From Lysobacterales bacterium (GTDB taxonomy: Bacteria > Pseudomonadota > Gammaproteobacteria > Xanthomonadales > UBA2363): 64,000 bases of DNA. The notes beneath the pieces were generated by a model that saw only the letters and a list, made by a program, of their open reading frames with translations, made no database searches and was not told the origin of the DNA. The stretch is taken from the NCBI GenBank assembly GCA_019634735.1, contig JAHCAT010000003.1, forward strand, positions 227,913 to 291,912. The letters are read 5' to 3'. Positions 1 through 7,760 of this stretch are shown piece by piece. The number at the start of each line of letters is the position of its first letter. The first letter of the stretch is position 1. Made by a program: the position numbers and the translations under genes.

Positions 1-128
1 ATGGCCGGCAGCAGCTGAAGACACACGCCCGCGGCGCGCGCCCGTGCCAGCACCGCATCGCGGTCCGCGTTGAACTCGGCGACATCCAGATGGCAATGGC
101 TGTCGAACAACAGCGGCATGCCGGGCAT
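1..128 (-). CDS. TatD-family metal-dependent DNase, N-terminal fragment
   Basis: The minus strand from 128 to the window edge encodes the first 42 residues of a TatD-type hydrolase; the rest lies outside the window. The N-terminus carries the DSHCHLD signature (residues 9-15) that supplies the first two metal-ligand histidines in this family, followed by the usual helix and a strand-like segment. Two in-frame ATGs exist (128 and 119), and either could be used. Family members are cytoplasmic metal-dependent 3'-5' DNases or quality-control hydrolases. The gene runs divergently from the flavoprotein at 258. Family assignment is good; the exact substrate is unknown. Confidence 0.8.
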   Translation of the reverse strand, partial: MPGMPLLFDSHCHLDVAEFNADRDAVLARARAAGVCLQLLPA

Positions 129-257
129 GGTGCCATTCCTCGCGTCCGGTTGCGCGCCCGCGCAGGCGGAGTGGCCCGGTGCGCGGCAAGGTGCCCGTGC
201 ACGTGCCGTTGCGCCGGCTCCGACTAGACTGTGGGCTGGAACGGCAAGGAGGCGCCC

Positions 258-1898
258 ATGCGGGGACTGGTGATCGGACGCTACCTGGCGCTGCCGCTCA
301 GCGTCGCGCTGTCGGTGCTGGGCACCTGGCTGGCGCTGCGCGGCGGCGGCTGGGGCTGGTGGCTGCTGGCGGCATTGGGCTTGTCCCTGCTGGCCGTGGG
401 TCTGCGCGACCTGAGCCAGGCACCGCGGGCGATCCTGCGCAATTACCCGGTGTTCGGCAGGCTGCGCTACCTGTTCGAGCATTTCCGTCCAGAAATCCGC
501 CAGTACCTGATCGAGGGCGACAACGACGAGGTGCCGTTTTCACGGCAGCAACGCGCCCTGGTCTACCAGCGTGCCAAGAGCCAGATCGACACCCGGCCGT
601 TCGGCACCCAGCAGGACGTCTACGGCGACGACTACGAGTGGATCAATCACTCGCTGGCCCCGGCCGGCATCGAAGGCCACGACTTCCGCATCACCATCGG
701 TCCGTCCTGTTCGCAGCCCTATTCGGCGAGCGTGTTCAACATCTCGGCGATGAGCTTCGGCTCGTTGTCGGCGGCAGCGATCCTGGCGCTCAACGAGGGC
801 GCCCGGCGCGGCGGCTTCTACCACGACACCGGTGAGGGCTCGATCTCGCGCCACCACCGCGTGCACGGCGGCGACCTGGTCTGGGAGATCGGCTCGGGCT
901 ACTTCGGCTGCCGCACGGCCGATGGCCGCTTCGATCCGGCGCGATTCGCCGCGCAGGCCGCCGACCCGCAGGTGAAGATGATCGAACTCAAGCTGAGCCA
1001 GGGCGCCAAGCCCGGCCAGGGCGGCATCCTGCCCGGCGCCAAGGTGACCGCCGAGATCGCCGAGGCGCGCGGCGTGCCGGAGGGCGTCGACTGCCTGTCG
1101 CCGGCCCGGCACAGCGCGTTCGAGTCGCCGATCGGCCTGCTCGAGTTCGTCGCCCGGCTGCGCGAGCTGTCCGGCGGCAAGCCGACCGGGTTCAAGCTGG
1201 CCATCGGCCATCCCTGGGAATGGTTCGCGATCGCCAAGGCGATGGTGCAGACCGGCCTGCGCCCCGACTTCATCGTCGTCGACGGTGGCGAGGGCGGCAC
1301 CGGTGCCGCGCCGCTGGAATTCACCGACCATGTCGGCGTGCCGATGCGCGAGGGCCTGATGCTGGTCCACAACACCCTGGTCGGCCTCGGGCTGCGCGAG
1401 CGCATCCATGTCGCCGCCGCGGGCAAGATCATCACCGGCTTCGACCTGGCGCGCGCGCTGGCGCTCGGCGCCGACTGGTGCAACGCGGCGCGCGGCTTCA
1501 TGTTCGCGCTCGGCTGCATACAGTCGCAGACCTGCCACACCGGCAAGTGTCCGACCGGGGTCGCCACCCAGGACCCGCTGCGCCAGCGCGGCCTGGTGGT
1601 GGCCGACAAGGCCGAGCGCGTGCAACGCTTCCACGCCCAGACCCTGAGTGCGCTGAAGTCCCTCCTGGCGGCCGCCGGCCTGAGCCATCCGGACGAACTG
1701 GGCCCCGAGCACATCATCCGCCGCGTTTCGCCTTTCCAGGTGCGCTCCATGGCGCTCAACTACCGCTGGGTGGAGCCCGGTGCCCTGCTCGATGGCATCC
1801 CCGAGCACGCAGTGTTCAAGCGATTCTGGCCGCTTGCGCGTCCGGACACCTTCGCGCCGGGGCAGCGGCTGGGTGTCGGGTTCGCCGCCGGGCGTTGA
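258..1898 (+). CDS. FMN-binding glutamate synthase family protein, membrane-anchored
   Basis: A 546-residue protein with two hydrophobic segments in the first ~45 residues and then a GltB-like FMN-binding barrel, including the motif GQGGILPG. Cysteines C420, C426 and C431 are spaced as in the 3Fe-4S cluster of glutamate synthase. The glutaminase and C-terminal GXGXG domains of full-length GltB are absent, so this is the short stand-alone form annotated as FMN-binding glutamate synthase family, whose real substrate is mostly untested. The ATG at 258 is chosen over an in-frame start at 231 because AAGGAGG (246-252) sits six bases before it. Probably monocistronic. Confidence 0.85.
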   Translation: MRGLVIGRYLALPLSVALSVLGTWLALRGGGWGWWLLAALGLSLLAVGLRDLSQAPRAILRNYPVFGRLRYLFEHFRPEIRQYLIEGDNDEVPFSRQQRALVYQRAKSQIDTRPFGTQQDVYGDDYEWINHSLAPAGIEGHDFRITIGPSCSQPYSASVFNISAMSFGSLSAAAILALNEGARRGGFYHDTGEGSISRHHRVHGGDLVWEIGSGYFGCRTADGRFDPARFAAQAADPQVKMIELKLSQGAKPGQGGILPGAKVTAEIAEARGVPEGVDCLSPARHSAFESPIGLLEFVARLRELSGGKPTGFKLAIGHPWEWFAIAKAMVQTGLRPDFIVVDGGEGGTGAAPLEFTDHVGVPMREGLMLVHNTLVGLGLRERIHVAAAGKIITGFDLARALALGADWCNAARGFMFALGCIQSQTCHTGKCPTGVATQDPLRQRGLVVADKAERVQRFHAQTLSALKSLLAAAGLSHPDELGPEHIIRRVSPFQVRSMALNYRWVEPGALLDGIPEHAVFKRFWPLARPDTFAPGQRLGVGFAAGR

Positions 1899-1928
1899 CG
1901 AGCGGGCGTTGACCCGCATGCTTCATGA

Positions 1929-2057
1929 GGTCGCCGATCTTCTTGCCGTGCCGCGGTCTGCTCCCGTGGGTGAGTTCAAGGTGGAGTCGACTTCGTCTTC
2001 ACTGTCCAACGGTCGGCTACCCGCACCGCAACGCGATCCCGAGAGGCTCGCTTTGCG
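1929..2057. repeat. Dispersed ~129-bp repeat, copy A
   Basis: Aligns without gaps to 19589-19717 (constant offset 17660) at roughly 75% identity by eye. The best core is around the shared CTTCAC(T/C)GTCCAACGG. It begins 30 bases after the stop of the flavoprotein gene and ends just before the convergent phosphoribosyltransferase stop at 2064. No credible reading frame explains the conservation. It could be an old duplicated non-coding element, a small RNA, or an interspersed repeat of this lineage. Confidence 0.6.
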
Positions 2058-2063
2058 GCCCCA

Positions 2064-2753
2064 TCAAGGATCCAGGCTGGGCGGCGGGTCGGGCGCAGGG
2101 CGGCTGCTGCCGGACAGCGCGGCGGTCACCTGGCTGTCCTCAACCTGACGGAAGTCGAGGTAGAACTGTCCCACCCCTTCGAACCATTCAGGTGCGGCCA
2201 GACAGACCAGCGAGTCGACGTGTGGCGAAATGGCGCCCATTGCCAAGGGAGCGGCCACCGGCACCGCGCAGGTCAGGCCGGCCGGATCCTGTCTGCGCAA
2301 GGCGTGAATCGCTGCCCGCATGGTGGCGCCGGTGGCCATGCCGTCGTCGACGACGATGACGTCGCGGCCGCGCGCGTCGACGGGCCCCCGTCCGGGGGTG
2401 TACCGGGCGCGCCGTTCGCGGATCAGCGCGAGTTGCCGCGAAGATTCGCGCCGCAAGTAATCCTGGTCGGCCCCGACCCGACCCGCGTGCGGTGTGACAT
2501 ACAACCAGCCCGATTCGTCGATGGCGCCCACGGCGAACTCGGGATTGCCCGGCGCGCCGATCTTGCGCACCAGAACCACGTCGAGCTGCCCGTCAAGGCG
2601 GTCGGCGATCACCCGTGCCATGGGCACCGCGCCTCGCGGGATGGCCATGACCAGGGGATGGCGGCCACGGTGGGCGGACAGGGCACGGGCCAGCTGTTCG
2701 GCCGCATCGATCCGGTCGGAGAAGGGCAGGGCCTGGGCAATGGGCGTGGGCAT
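2064..2753 (-). CDS. Phosphoribosyltransferase family protein
   Basis: A 229-residue cytoplasmic protein with a type I phosphoribosyltransferase fold. The PRPP-binding loop VIVVDDGMATGATM is intact, preceded by an N-terminal region with AIPRGAVPMA and VRKIGAPGNPEFAVGAI, typical of stand-alone PRTase-like proteins. The purine or pyrimidine substrate cannot be read from sequence; many relatives are annotated only as predicted phosphoribosyltransferases. The ATG at 2753 is preferred because GGGGAG lies eight bases upstream on the coding strand; longer in-frame extensions are low-complexity. It is convergent with the flavoprotein gene and has no obvious partner. Confidence 0.8.
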   Translation of the reverse strand: MPTPIAQALPFSDRIDAAEQLARALSAHRGRHPLVMAIPRGAVPMARVIADRLDGQLDVVLVRKIGAPGNPEFAVGAIDESGWLYVTPHAGRVGADQDYLRRESSRQLALIRERRARYTPGRGPVDARGRDVIVVDDGMATGATMRAAIHALRRQDPAGLTCAVPVAAPLAMGAISPHVDSLVCLAAPEWFEGVGQFYLDFRQVEDSQVTAALSGSSRPAPDPPPSLDP

Positions 2754-3050
2754 GCGTAGGGCTCCCCATGGCGCGGGTCGGGACGGATGAGGACCGTTCT
2801 GCCCATCGAGCGCCCAAGCTGGCCTCCGAAGGCGATCGTCCCTGAGGTTCCTGCAATCGCCCTCCGGCGCTTGTCCGAGCGGACCCCCGGCCCGTTCGAC
2901 CGCTTGCACGGCGAGGTCCTCGCGTGGCGCCTCAGGGCCGAAGCACAGGTTGCCTTCGATCGACCCGCCGGTCCAGTCCGCGGCGACACACAGCGCCGGG
3001 CTTCAAGGGGGGGGCGCCCAAGGCGCTGGGGCAGCGGATGCCACCGAATG

Positions 3051-4433
3051 TCAGGTGGCGGCCATGAAGCCCAGATCCGCGCTGCTGAAGTGGCCGATGT
3101 TCGGGAACACGGTGGCCAGGTCGCCGGGCGCCACGCCATACCAGCGGGCCAGCGTGGCGGCGTACTGGTCGACTGCCAGGGTGGGGATGATCTGACCCCA
3201 GCCGGCATCGTCCGGACCGTTGACGGCAAGGTTGGGCATCCGGCCGTAGATGCGCCGGCCGACGACACTGCCGCCCAGCACGAAGTGGTGTCCGCCCCAG
3301 CCGTGGTCGGTCCCGTCGCCGTTGATCGTCGAGGTGCGGCCGAATTCCGACGCCGTGAAGGTGGTCACGTGGTTCGCCAGGCCCATTTCCACCGTGGCCG
3401 CGTGGAAGGCCGCCAGCGCGCCGTCCAGTTCGGTGAGCTGGGTGGCGTGGTCGCTGAGTTGCGTGTCGTGGGTGTCGAAACCGCCAAGACCGACGAAGAA
3501 GATCTGCCGCTGCATCTGCAGCGCGCTTCGCGCGTTGATCAGGCGCGCCACCATGCGCAACTGCCGGCCGAGGTGGCTGTCGGGAAACGCGGTCGCCAGG
3601 GGTGTCGCCCCGGCCAGCGCGCTGTTGATCTGCACGCCGTTGTTCATCGAGCGACGCATGACCGTCGCATACTGCCGTTGCATGGGGTGAGGGTGCGCCG
3701 CGTCGCGCAGGGCGACGAAGACGTTCCGTCGATTGGCGTTCCACGGCTGCGAGTCGACGAAGGGAATGCTCTCCGCACCATTGGTGCCGACGAAGTAGGG
3801 CACGATCTCGTTACCGGCCTGGAAGACGTTCTCGCCGTCCACCGAGATGTTCATCGACAGGTCGGGATTCGGGTTGGCGGTATGGAACAGGTCGGCCAGC
3901 CGGCCACCCCAGCCACGGCGCGAGGGATGGTCGGCAGCGGGTTTCTGCCAGGTGACGGTCTGGTCGCTGTGCGAGAACAGCTGCGCGGGGACCGGCACCG
4001 AACCGGCCAGGTACTGCGCCCGGGTGATCGGATGGAGCAGCGCGCCCACGTTGGCGACGATGGCGAGCGGCGAGTTCGCCTGGTTGAACAGCGCGCGCAG
4101 CTGCGGCAATTGCGGTGCCAGACCGAAGCTGCCGCCGCCCAGCGGGGGGGCGCTCGGGTTGAGCGGCAGCAGCGAGGCCTGGCTGAGCGCCAGGGCGCCG
4201 CGCACGCCCTGGTACTGGCCGTACTCCGGGCCGCTGGTGGGCACCACCGTGTTGAAGGAATCGTTGCCGCCGTAGAGGTAGACGCACACCAGGGCGCGGT
4301 AGCCGCTGCCGCGAAGGTACGGGGAGACCCCCGCAGCGGCGTGGGCAAGGTCCAGTTTCCCGCCCAGGCTGGTGAACAACGCCGAACCCGCGGTAGCGCA
4401 CAGGGCACTGCGTATCAGATCGCGTCGCTTCAT
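3051..4433 (-). CDS. DUF1501 domain-containing secreted protein
   Basis: A 460-residue protein opening with KRRDLIRSALCATAGSALF, a twin-arginine-like or Sec-type export signal ending near AHAAAG. The body matches DUF1501: an early VCVYLYGGNDSFNTVVP stretch, a central SDQTVTWQKP and a late TASEFGRTSTINGDGTDHGWG block. These proteins resemble the alkaline-phosphatase/sulfatase fold, but no reaction is established. It starts four bases after the stop of the DUF1800 gene, so the two form one transcription unit; such pairs recur widely in bacteria. The terminal LGFMAAT is intact. Confidence 0.85.
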   Translation of the reverse strand: MKRRDLIRSALCATAGSALFTSLGGKLDLAHAAAGVSPYLRGSGYRALVCVYLYGGNDSFNTVVPTSGPEYGQYQGVRGALALSQASLLPLNPSAPPLGGGSFGLAPQLPQLRALFNQANSPLAIVANVGALLHPITRAQYLAGSVPVPAQLFSHSDQTVTWQKPAADHPSRRGWGGRLADLFHTANPNPDLSMNISVDGENVFQAGNEIVPYFVGTNGAESIPFVDSQPWNANRRNVFVALRDAAHPHPMQRQYATVMRRSMNNGVQINSALAGATPLATAFPDSHLGRQLRMVARLINARSALQMQRQIFFVGLGGFDTHDTQLSDHATQLTELDGALAAFHAATVEMGLANHVTTFTASEFGRTSTINGDGTDHGWGGHHFVLGGSVVGRRIYGRMPNLAVNGPDDAGWGQIIPTLAVDQYAATLARWYGVAPGDLATVFPNIGHFSSADLGFMAAT

Positions 4434-4437
4434 GGCA

Positions 4438-6165
4438 TCACCGTTCGATGGCGTATTCGGGCGAGGACTGGATCAACCAGACGGCTTCCTGCACGCGCTG
4501 GCGCCTGCCCGACGCGGTGTTCGGGAAGGTGGACAGGTAGGCGACCAGCGTGTCGAACATGAAGTCGCTCATGGTGCGGTTCATGAACAGCAGGTCGTAG
4601 CGATCGACCAGGCGCACGACGTTCCGTGCGACCTCCGCCTCAGGACCCAGGTCGACCACGACGTCCTCGGGGTCCTGGCCGGGCTGGCCGCGCCAGGCCC
4701 AGAACACCTTGGCGCCCAGGCCGGTGGCGACGCTGGCGATCGTCGTGTCGGTGGTGATCTGGAATTCCGGCGCGTCCAGGCCGAGCTGGTAGAGCTCGCC
4801 GGGCGGCCGATAGTCGGGCTGGAAGAAATTGAACACCGTCGGCGAGCGCAAGGCGGCCTGACCGAGCCAGAACTCGGTGTTCCACTCGCGATAGCGGCCA
4901 TCGTCCGCGCGAGCGTCGAGCGCGCGCCACAGATGGGTGAGCCTCAGCAAAGGCTCCCGAAGTTTGCCCGCGGCGCTGGTGGGCGCGGGCTGGTTGCGTG
5001 CCTCGGGATCGAGCAGGAGGGCGGTGACCGTCGCGCCAAGATCGCCGCGCACGCCAGCGCCGTTGTTGGCGAAGACCGCGGCGATGCGGCCAACGTAGGC
5101 CGGGCTGGGATTGCTGGTCACCAGCCGCTTGATGAGGTGCCGCGCGATGAATGGCGGCACGTTGGGATGGTTGAAGATGTTGTCGAGCGCCGCGGTCATG
5201 TCGCCGCGCGCCGTGCCGCCCTCCGGAAGCTGCCCGGAAGGCAGGGTGACGCCCGGGTAGGCGAGCAGTTGCTTGCCACCCTCGCTGGCGTGGTACTGCT
5301 CCCACTCCTCCATGGGCAGGAACCAGGAAGCGTCCCAGCCGGGGTTCGGCCAGTCGACCGGGCCGGAGGGGCACCACTGCCACTGCCAGGGCTGGCCACC
5401 ATTGGTGCGCGGACAGTTGGCCCAGTTCCAGCCGGTGAACACGTGCGCGAAGCCACGGATGGTGTGCTGGTCGTAGGTGGGCACGGGCTGGCCGCCGACC
5501 AGAATCTGGGTGCCGTCCGCGTTCAACCTGACCAGGCCGACTGAGAACAGCTGCAGGATCTCCCGGGCGTAATTCTCATCGGGCCGGATGTTCTCCGCGG
5601 GGTCGGGCTTGCGGTTCTTGAACATCGACAGGTAGTGGCCCATCACCGGGCTGAGCGTCACCTGCTCGAGGAGCATTCGGTAGTTGCCGAAGGCGCCGTT
5701 CACCAGCTGGTCGTAGTAAAGCGCCATCGGCATGGGGTGGCCCTCGATGGCGCCGCCCTGGTCCGACACCACCAGGAGCTCGCTGAGCGCGAAGGCGACC
5801 CGCTGCCTCAGCTGGTCCTGGCCGCGCAGACTGCGCAGCCACCAGGCTTCCTGCCGGCTGTTCTGGTAGATGTCCATGCCGCCGGCCGCCTGGCCCTGCA
5901 GGTAGGGAAGGTGCAGGCCGGGGGGAAGCGCGCGCTGCTCCGCCAGCCAGCCGTGGTAGCCCAGGCCGCGAAGGCGGGCGATCTCCGCCAGCGTCGGGCC
6001 GAAGGTTGCCTGGGTCAGGAACCGGGCCGCCTGGGCGTCGGAGTGCGGGCCTTCGGGTCGTTCGCTGAAATTGGCGTCGAAAAGGTGGTCGCCCGCCTGC
6101 GCCGTCCCGGCAAGCAGCGCCATCGCCGCCAGGCAGCCGGCGGCTCGTCGTGTGCGTATCCCCAT
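4438..6165 (-). CDS. DUF1800 domain-containing secreted protein
   Basis: A 575-residue protein with a cleavable signal peptide (residues 1-24, ending LAGTAQAG). DUF1800 hallmarks follow: AARFLTQATFGPTLAEI near residue 48, RQRVAFALSELLVVSD, ENYAREILQLFSVGL, and FIARHLIKRLVTSNPSPAYV in the C-terminal half. The function is unknown; the family is nearly always paired with DUF1501, as here. The mature N-terminus begins HLFDANFSE, resembling C-terminal tails on two other secreted proteins in this window. A strong ribosome-binding site (GGGGGAGG) sits three bases before the ATG at 6165. It is divergent from the cupredoxin gene across 115 bases. Confidence 0.87.
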   Translation of the reverse strand: MGIRTRRAAGCLAAMALLAGTAQAGDHLFDANFSERPEGPHSDAQAARFLTQATFGPTLAEIARLRGLGYHGWLAEQRALPPGLHLPYLQGQAAGGMDIYQNSRQEAWWLRSLRGQDQLRQRVAFALSELLVVSDQGGAIEGHPMPMALYYDQLVNGAFGNYRMLLEQVTLSPVMGHYLSMFKNRKPDPAENIRPDENYAREILQLFSVGLVRLNADGTQILVGGQPVPTYDQHTIRGFAHVFTGWNWANCPRTNGGQPWQWQWCPSGPVDWPNPGWDASWFLPMEEWEQYHASEGGKQLLAYPGVTLPSGQLPEGGTARGDMTAALDNIFNHPNVPPFIARHLIKRLVTSNPSPAYVGRIAAVFANNGAGVRGDLGATVTALLLDPEARNQPAPTSAAGKLREPLLRLTHLWRALDARADDGRYREWNTEFWLGQAALRSPTVFNFFQPDYRPPGELYQLGLDAPEFQITTDTTIASVATGLGAKVFWAWRGQPGQDPEDVVVDLGPEAEVARNVVRLVDRYDLLFMNRTMSDFMFDTLVAYLSTFPNTASGRRQRVQEAVWLIQSSPEYAIER

Positions 6166-6280
6166 GTCCTCCCCCTTTGGAGGTCGTCCAGCACATTGCC
6201 TACAATCGGGCGCAGTGCGGCGCTGAGTTTACAAGTGTTACGCCGCGAAGGTTAACGACTGCTGCCGGACTCGAACTGTG

Positions 6281-6811
6281 ATGGAACGCACGCTTTCCAG
6301 CGGGACCCGCGGACGCCGCGGATTTTCCCGGCGGGCAGTGCTGGCCGGGCTCGTGCTGCTCGCCGCCGGCCTGTCCTGCCGCTCGGCGTTCGCCTTGAAC
6401 GGCTGCACGGACGGGGCCTTTGTCGACCGGCGGGGCCAGGCGATGGTGGAGATCGCCAACGACGACCCGACCAACCCGTTCCGCTACCGGCCGCGCTGCG
6501 TGACCGTCAGCGAAGGCACCGTGGTCCGTTTCAGGGCCGTGCCGAACTTCGGCATGCACCCGCTCTATGGGGGGACGGTGAACGGCGGCCAGGCCGTGAT
6601 CGACCCGGGCAGCCCGATCGGTTCGATCACCAGCGGCAAGCAGGCGGAGCGCCTGCTGGTCGGTCCTGGAGAGCATCCGTACTTCTGCGATTTCCATTTC
6701 GCCCAGGGCATGATGGGCTCCATCCGCGTCGTGCCGGAGCTGTTCGCCGATGACTTCGAGGGGGCGCCCGAGGTTGCCGGGCAGCCTTTCGGCGGATCCG
6801 GCGGGGACTAG
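6281..6811 (+). CDS. Secreted cupredoxin-like (blue copper) protein
   Basis: A 176-residue protein with a signal sequence (RRAVLAGLVLLAAGLSCRSAFA) and a plastocyanin-type domain. Predicted copper ligands are H93 (GMHPL), C136 and H139 (FCDFH) and M144 (QGMMG), the normal type-1 order His-Cys-His-Met. It probably acts as a periplasmic electron carrier or copper protein. The tail reads LFADDFE and then a Gly-rich end, a short motif echoed in the endonuclease I at 39792. GTG at 6278 is an alternative start one codon upstream. Divergent from the DUF1800/DUF1501 operon, with no other neighbour to suggest a redox partner. Confidence 0.8.
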   Translation: MERTLSSGTRGRRGFSRRAVLAGLVLLAAGLSCRSAFALNGCTDGAFVDRRGQAMVEIANDDPTNPFRYRPRCVTVSEGTVVRFRAVPNFGMHPLYGGTVNGGQAVIDPGSPIGSITSGKQAERLLVGPGEHPYFCDFHFAQGMMGSIRVVPELFADDFEGAPEVAGQPFGGSGGD

Positions 6812-7274
6812 GGAAGGTCTGATCAAGCCCGTCCCGGCATTGATCAGAGTCGCCGGGCGCGGCACATGTCCGTGCCCGGCTCCGATGAACAACGCACATG
6901 CGTGCTTGATTCGCGCCGGCCCGTCCATGGGCCGGAGGCAAGGTCTGAAATTGATCAGACCTCACCTGGCAGGCTGTTGAAGCACAGGGTGCTGGCTGCG
7001 GCCATGGATGGCCGCTCGGCGAAGCCATTGCGCAAGCGGTTGGCTCGACGGGAGCGTGTCCGGACCCGCGCCGGACGGACGCCTTGGAAAACGACCAGGA
7101 CGGTCGTTTTCCAACAAGCTGCCAGCGCCACCGAACGTCGAGCGCGCGGGTCGGCTTTCGGCGCTCGGTCGGAACCTGTCCGGAGGCACCCGGACAACGG
7201 CTGCTTGCCGGGCGCAGGTTCGTTGCGAGAGCCAGACTGCCGTGGGCCGGGCAATCGGGAGCGGACTGGGGCGG
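6812..7274. other. 463-bp non-coding stretch rich in inverted repeats
   Basis: No plausible gene. It contains four perfect inverted repeats: 6916-6935 (CCGGCCC/GGGCCGG, six-base loop), 6941-6962 (AGGTCTGA/TCAGACCT, six-base loop), 6998-7015 (GCGGCCAT/ATGGCCGC) and a 13-bp stem at 7084-7114. The words AGGTCTGATCAA (from 6826) and AGGTCTGAAATTGATCAGACCT overlap in sequence, so part of the stretch may be a decayed local duplication. It lies downstream of the cupredoxin gene and downstream of the convergent cupin gene, a natural place for termination. Confidence 0.6.
7084..7114. terminator. Bidirectional intrinsic-terminator-like hairpin
   Basis: A perfect 13-bp stem (TTGGAAAACGACC / GGTCGTTTTCCAA) with a five-base loop, 7097-7101. 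The outer part gives an A4 run before and a T4 run after the G+C core, the layout of an intrinsic terminator that works in both directions. It lies between the cupredoxin gene and the convergent cupin gene. Confidence 0.6.
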
Positions 7275-7640
7275 TCAGACCCAGACGTCGTTGCGTGCCG
7301 TGAGCGTCCCGCCGGCGTCGCCGGTGTTGACGACGCCGCGCGGTTCGACGAGCAGAACGCAGCATTCCCCTGCTGCCACGGGCCGATGCTCGACACCCCG
7401 AGGCACGACGTACAGCTCGCCTGGCGCCATCGCCACGGCCCGGTCCCTGAACTCCAGGATCATGTGGCCTTCGAGGACGATGAACGTCTCGTCGGTGTCG
7501 GCGTGGGCATGCCAGACGAATTCACCCTGCAGGCGCACCAGCTTGAACTGGTAGTCGTTCATTTCCGCGACCACGCGCGGCGACCACTGCTCGGAGATCA
7601 GGGCCAGCTTGTCGCGCAGGTTGATGGCACGGTCGGACAT
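7275..7640 (-). CDS. Cupin domain-containing protein
   Basis: A 121-residue single-domain cupin. Motif 1 reads [16 protein letters not shown], supplying two histidines and a glutamate as metal ligands. Motif 2 reads [15 protein letters not shown] with the last metal histidine. It therefore most likely binds a divalent metal, but substrate or sensor role cannot be told. It has no signal peptide and is predicted cytoplasmic. It follows the transglutaminase-like gene on the same strand after a 120-base gap, so they may or may not share a transcript. Confidence 0.82.
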   Translation of the reverse strand: MSDRAINLRDKLALISEQWSPRVVAEMNDYQFKLVRLQGEFVWHAHADTDETFIVLEGHMILEFRDRAVAMAPGELYVVPRGVEHRPVAAGECCVLLVEPRGVVNTGDAGGTLTARNDVWV

Positions 7641-7760
7641 GAGGCCCCGCGGGCACGACGACGTCGAGTGTCGGCGAGTCGGAGCGACCCGGCAAGTGCC
7701 GGCGGGGAGGGGCGGTCCGAGGCGATACCGTCGCAGCGGTCGGGCAACTGTTGTCGCCGG

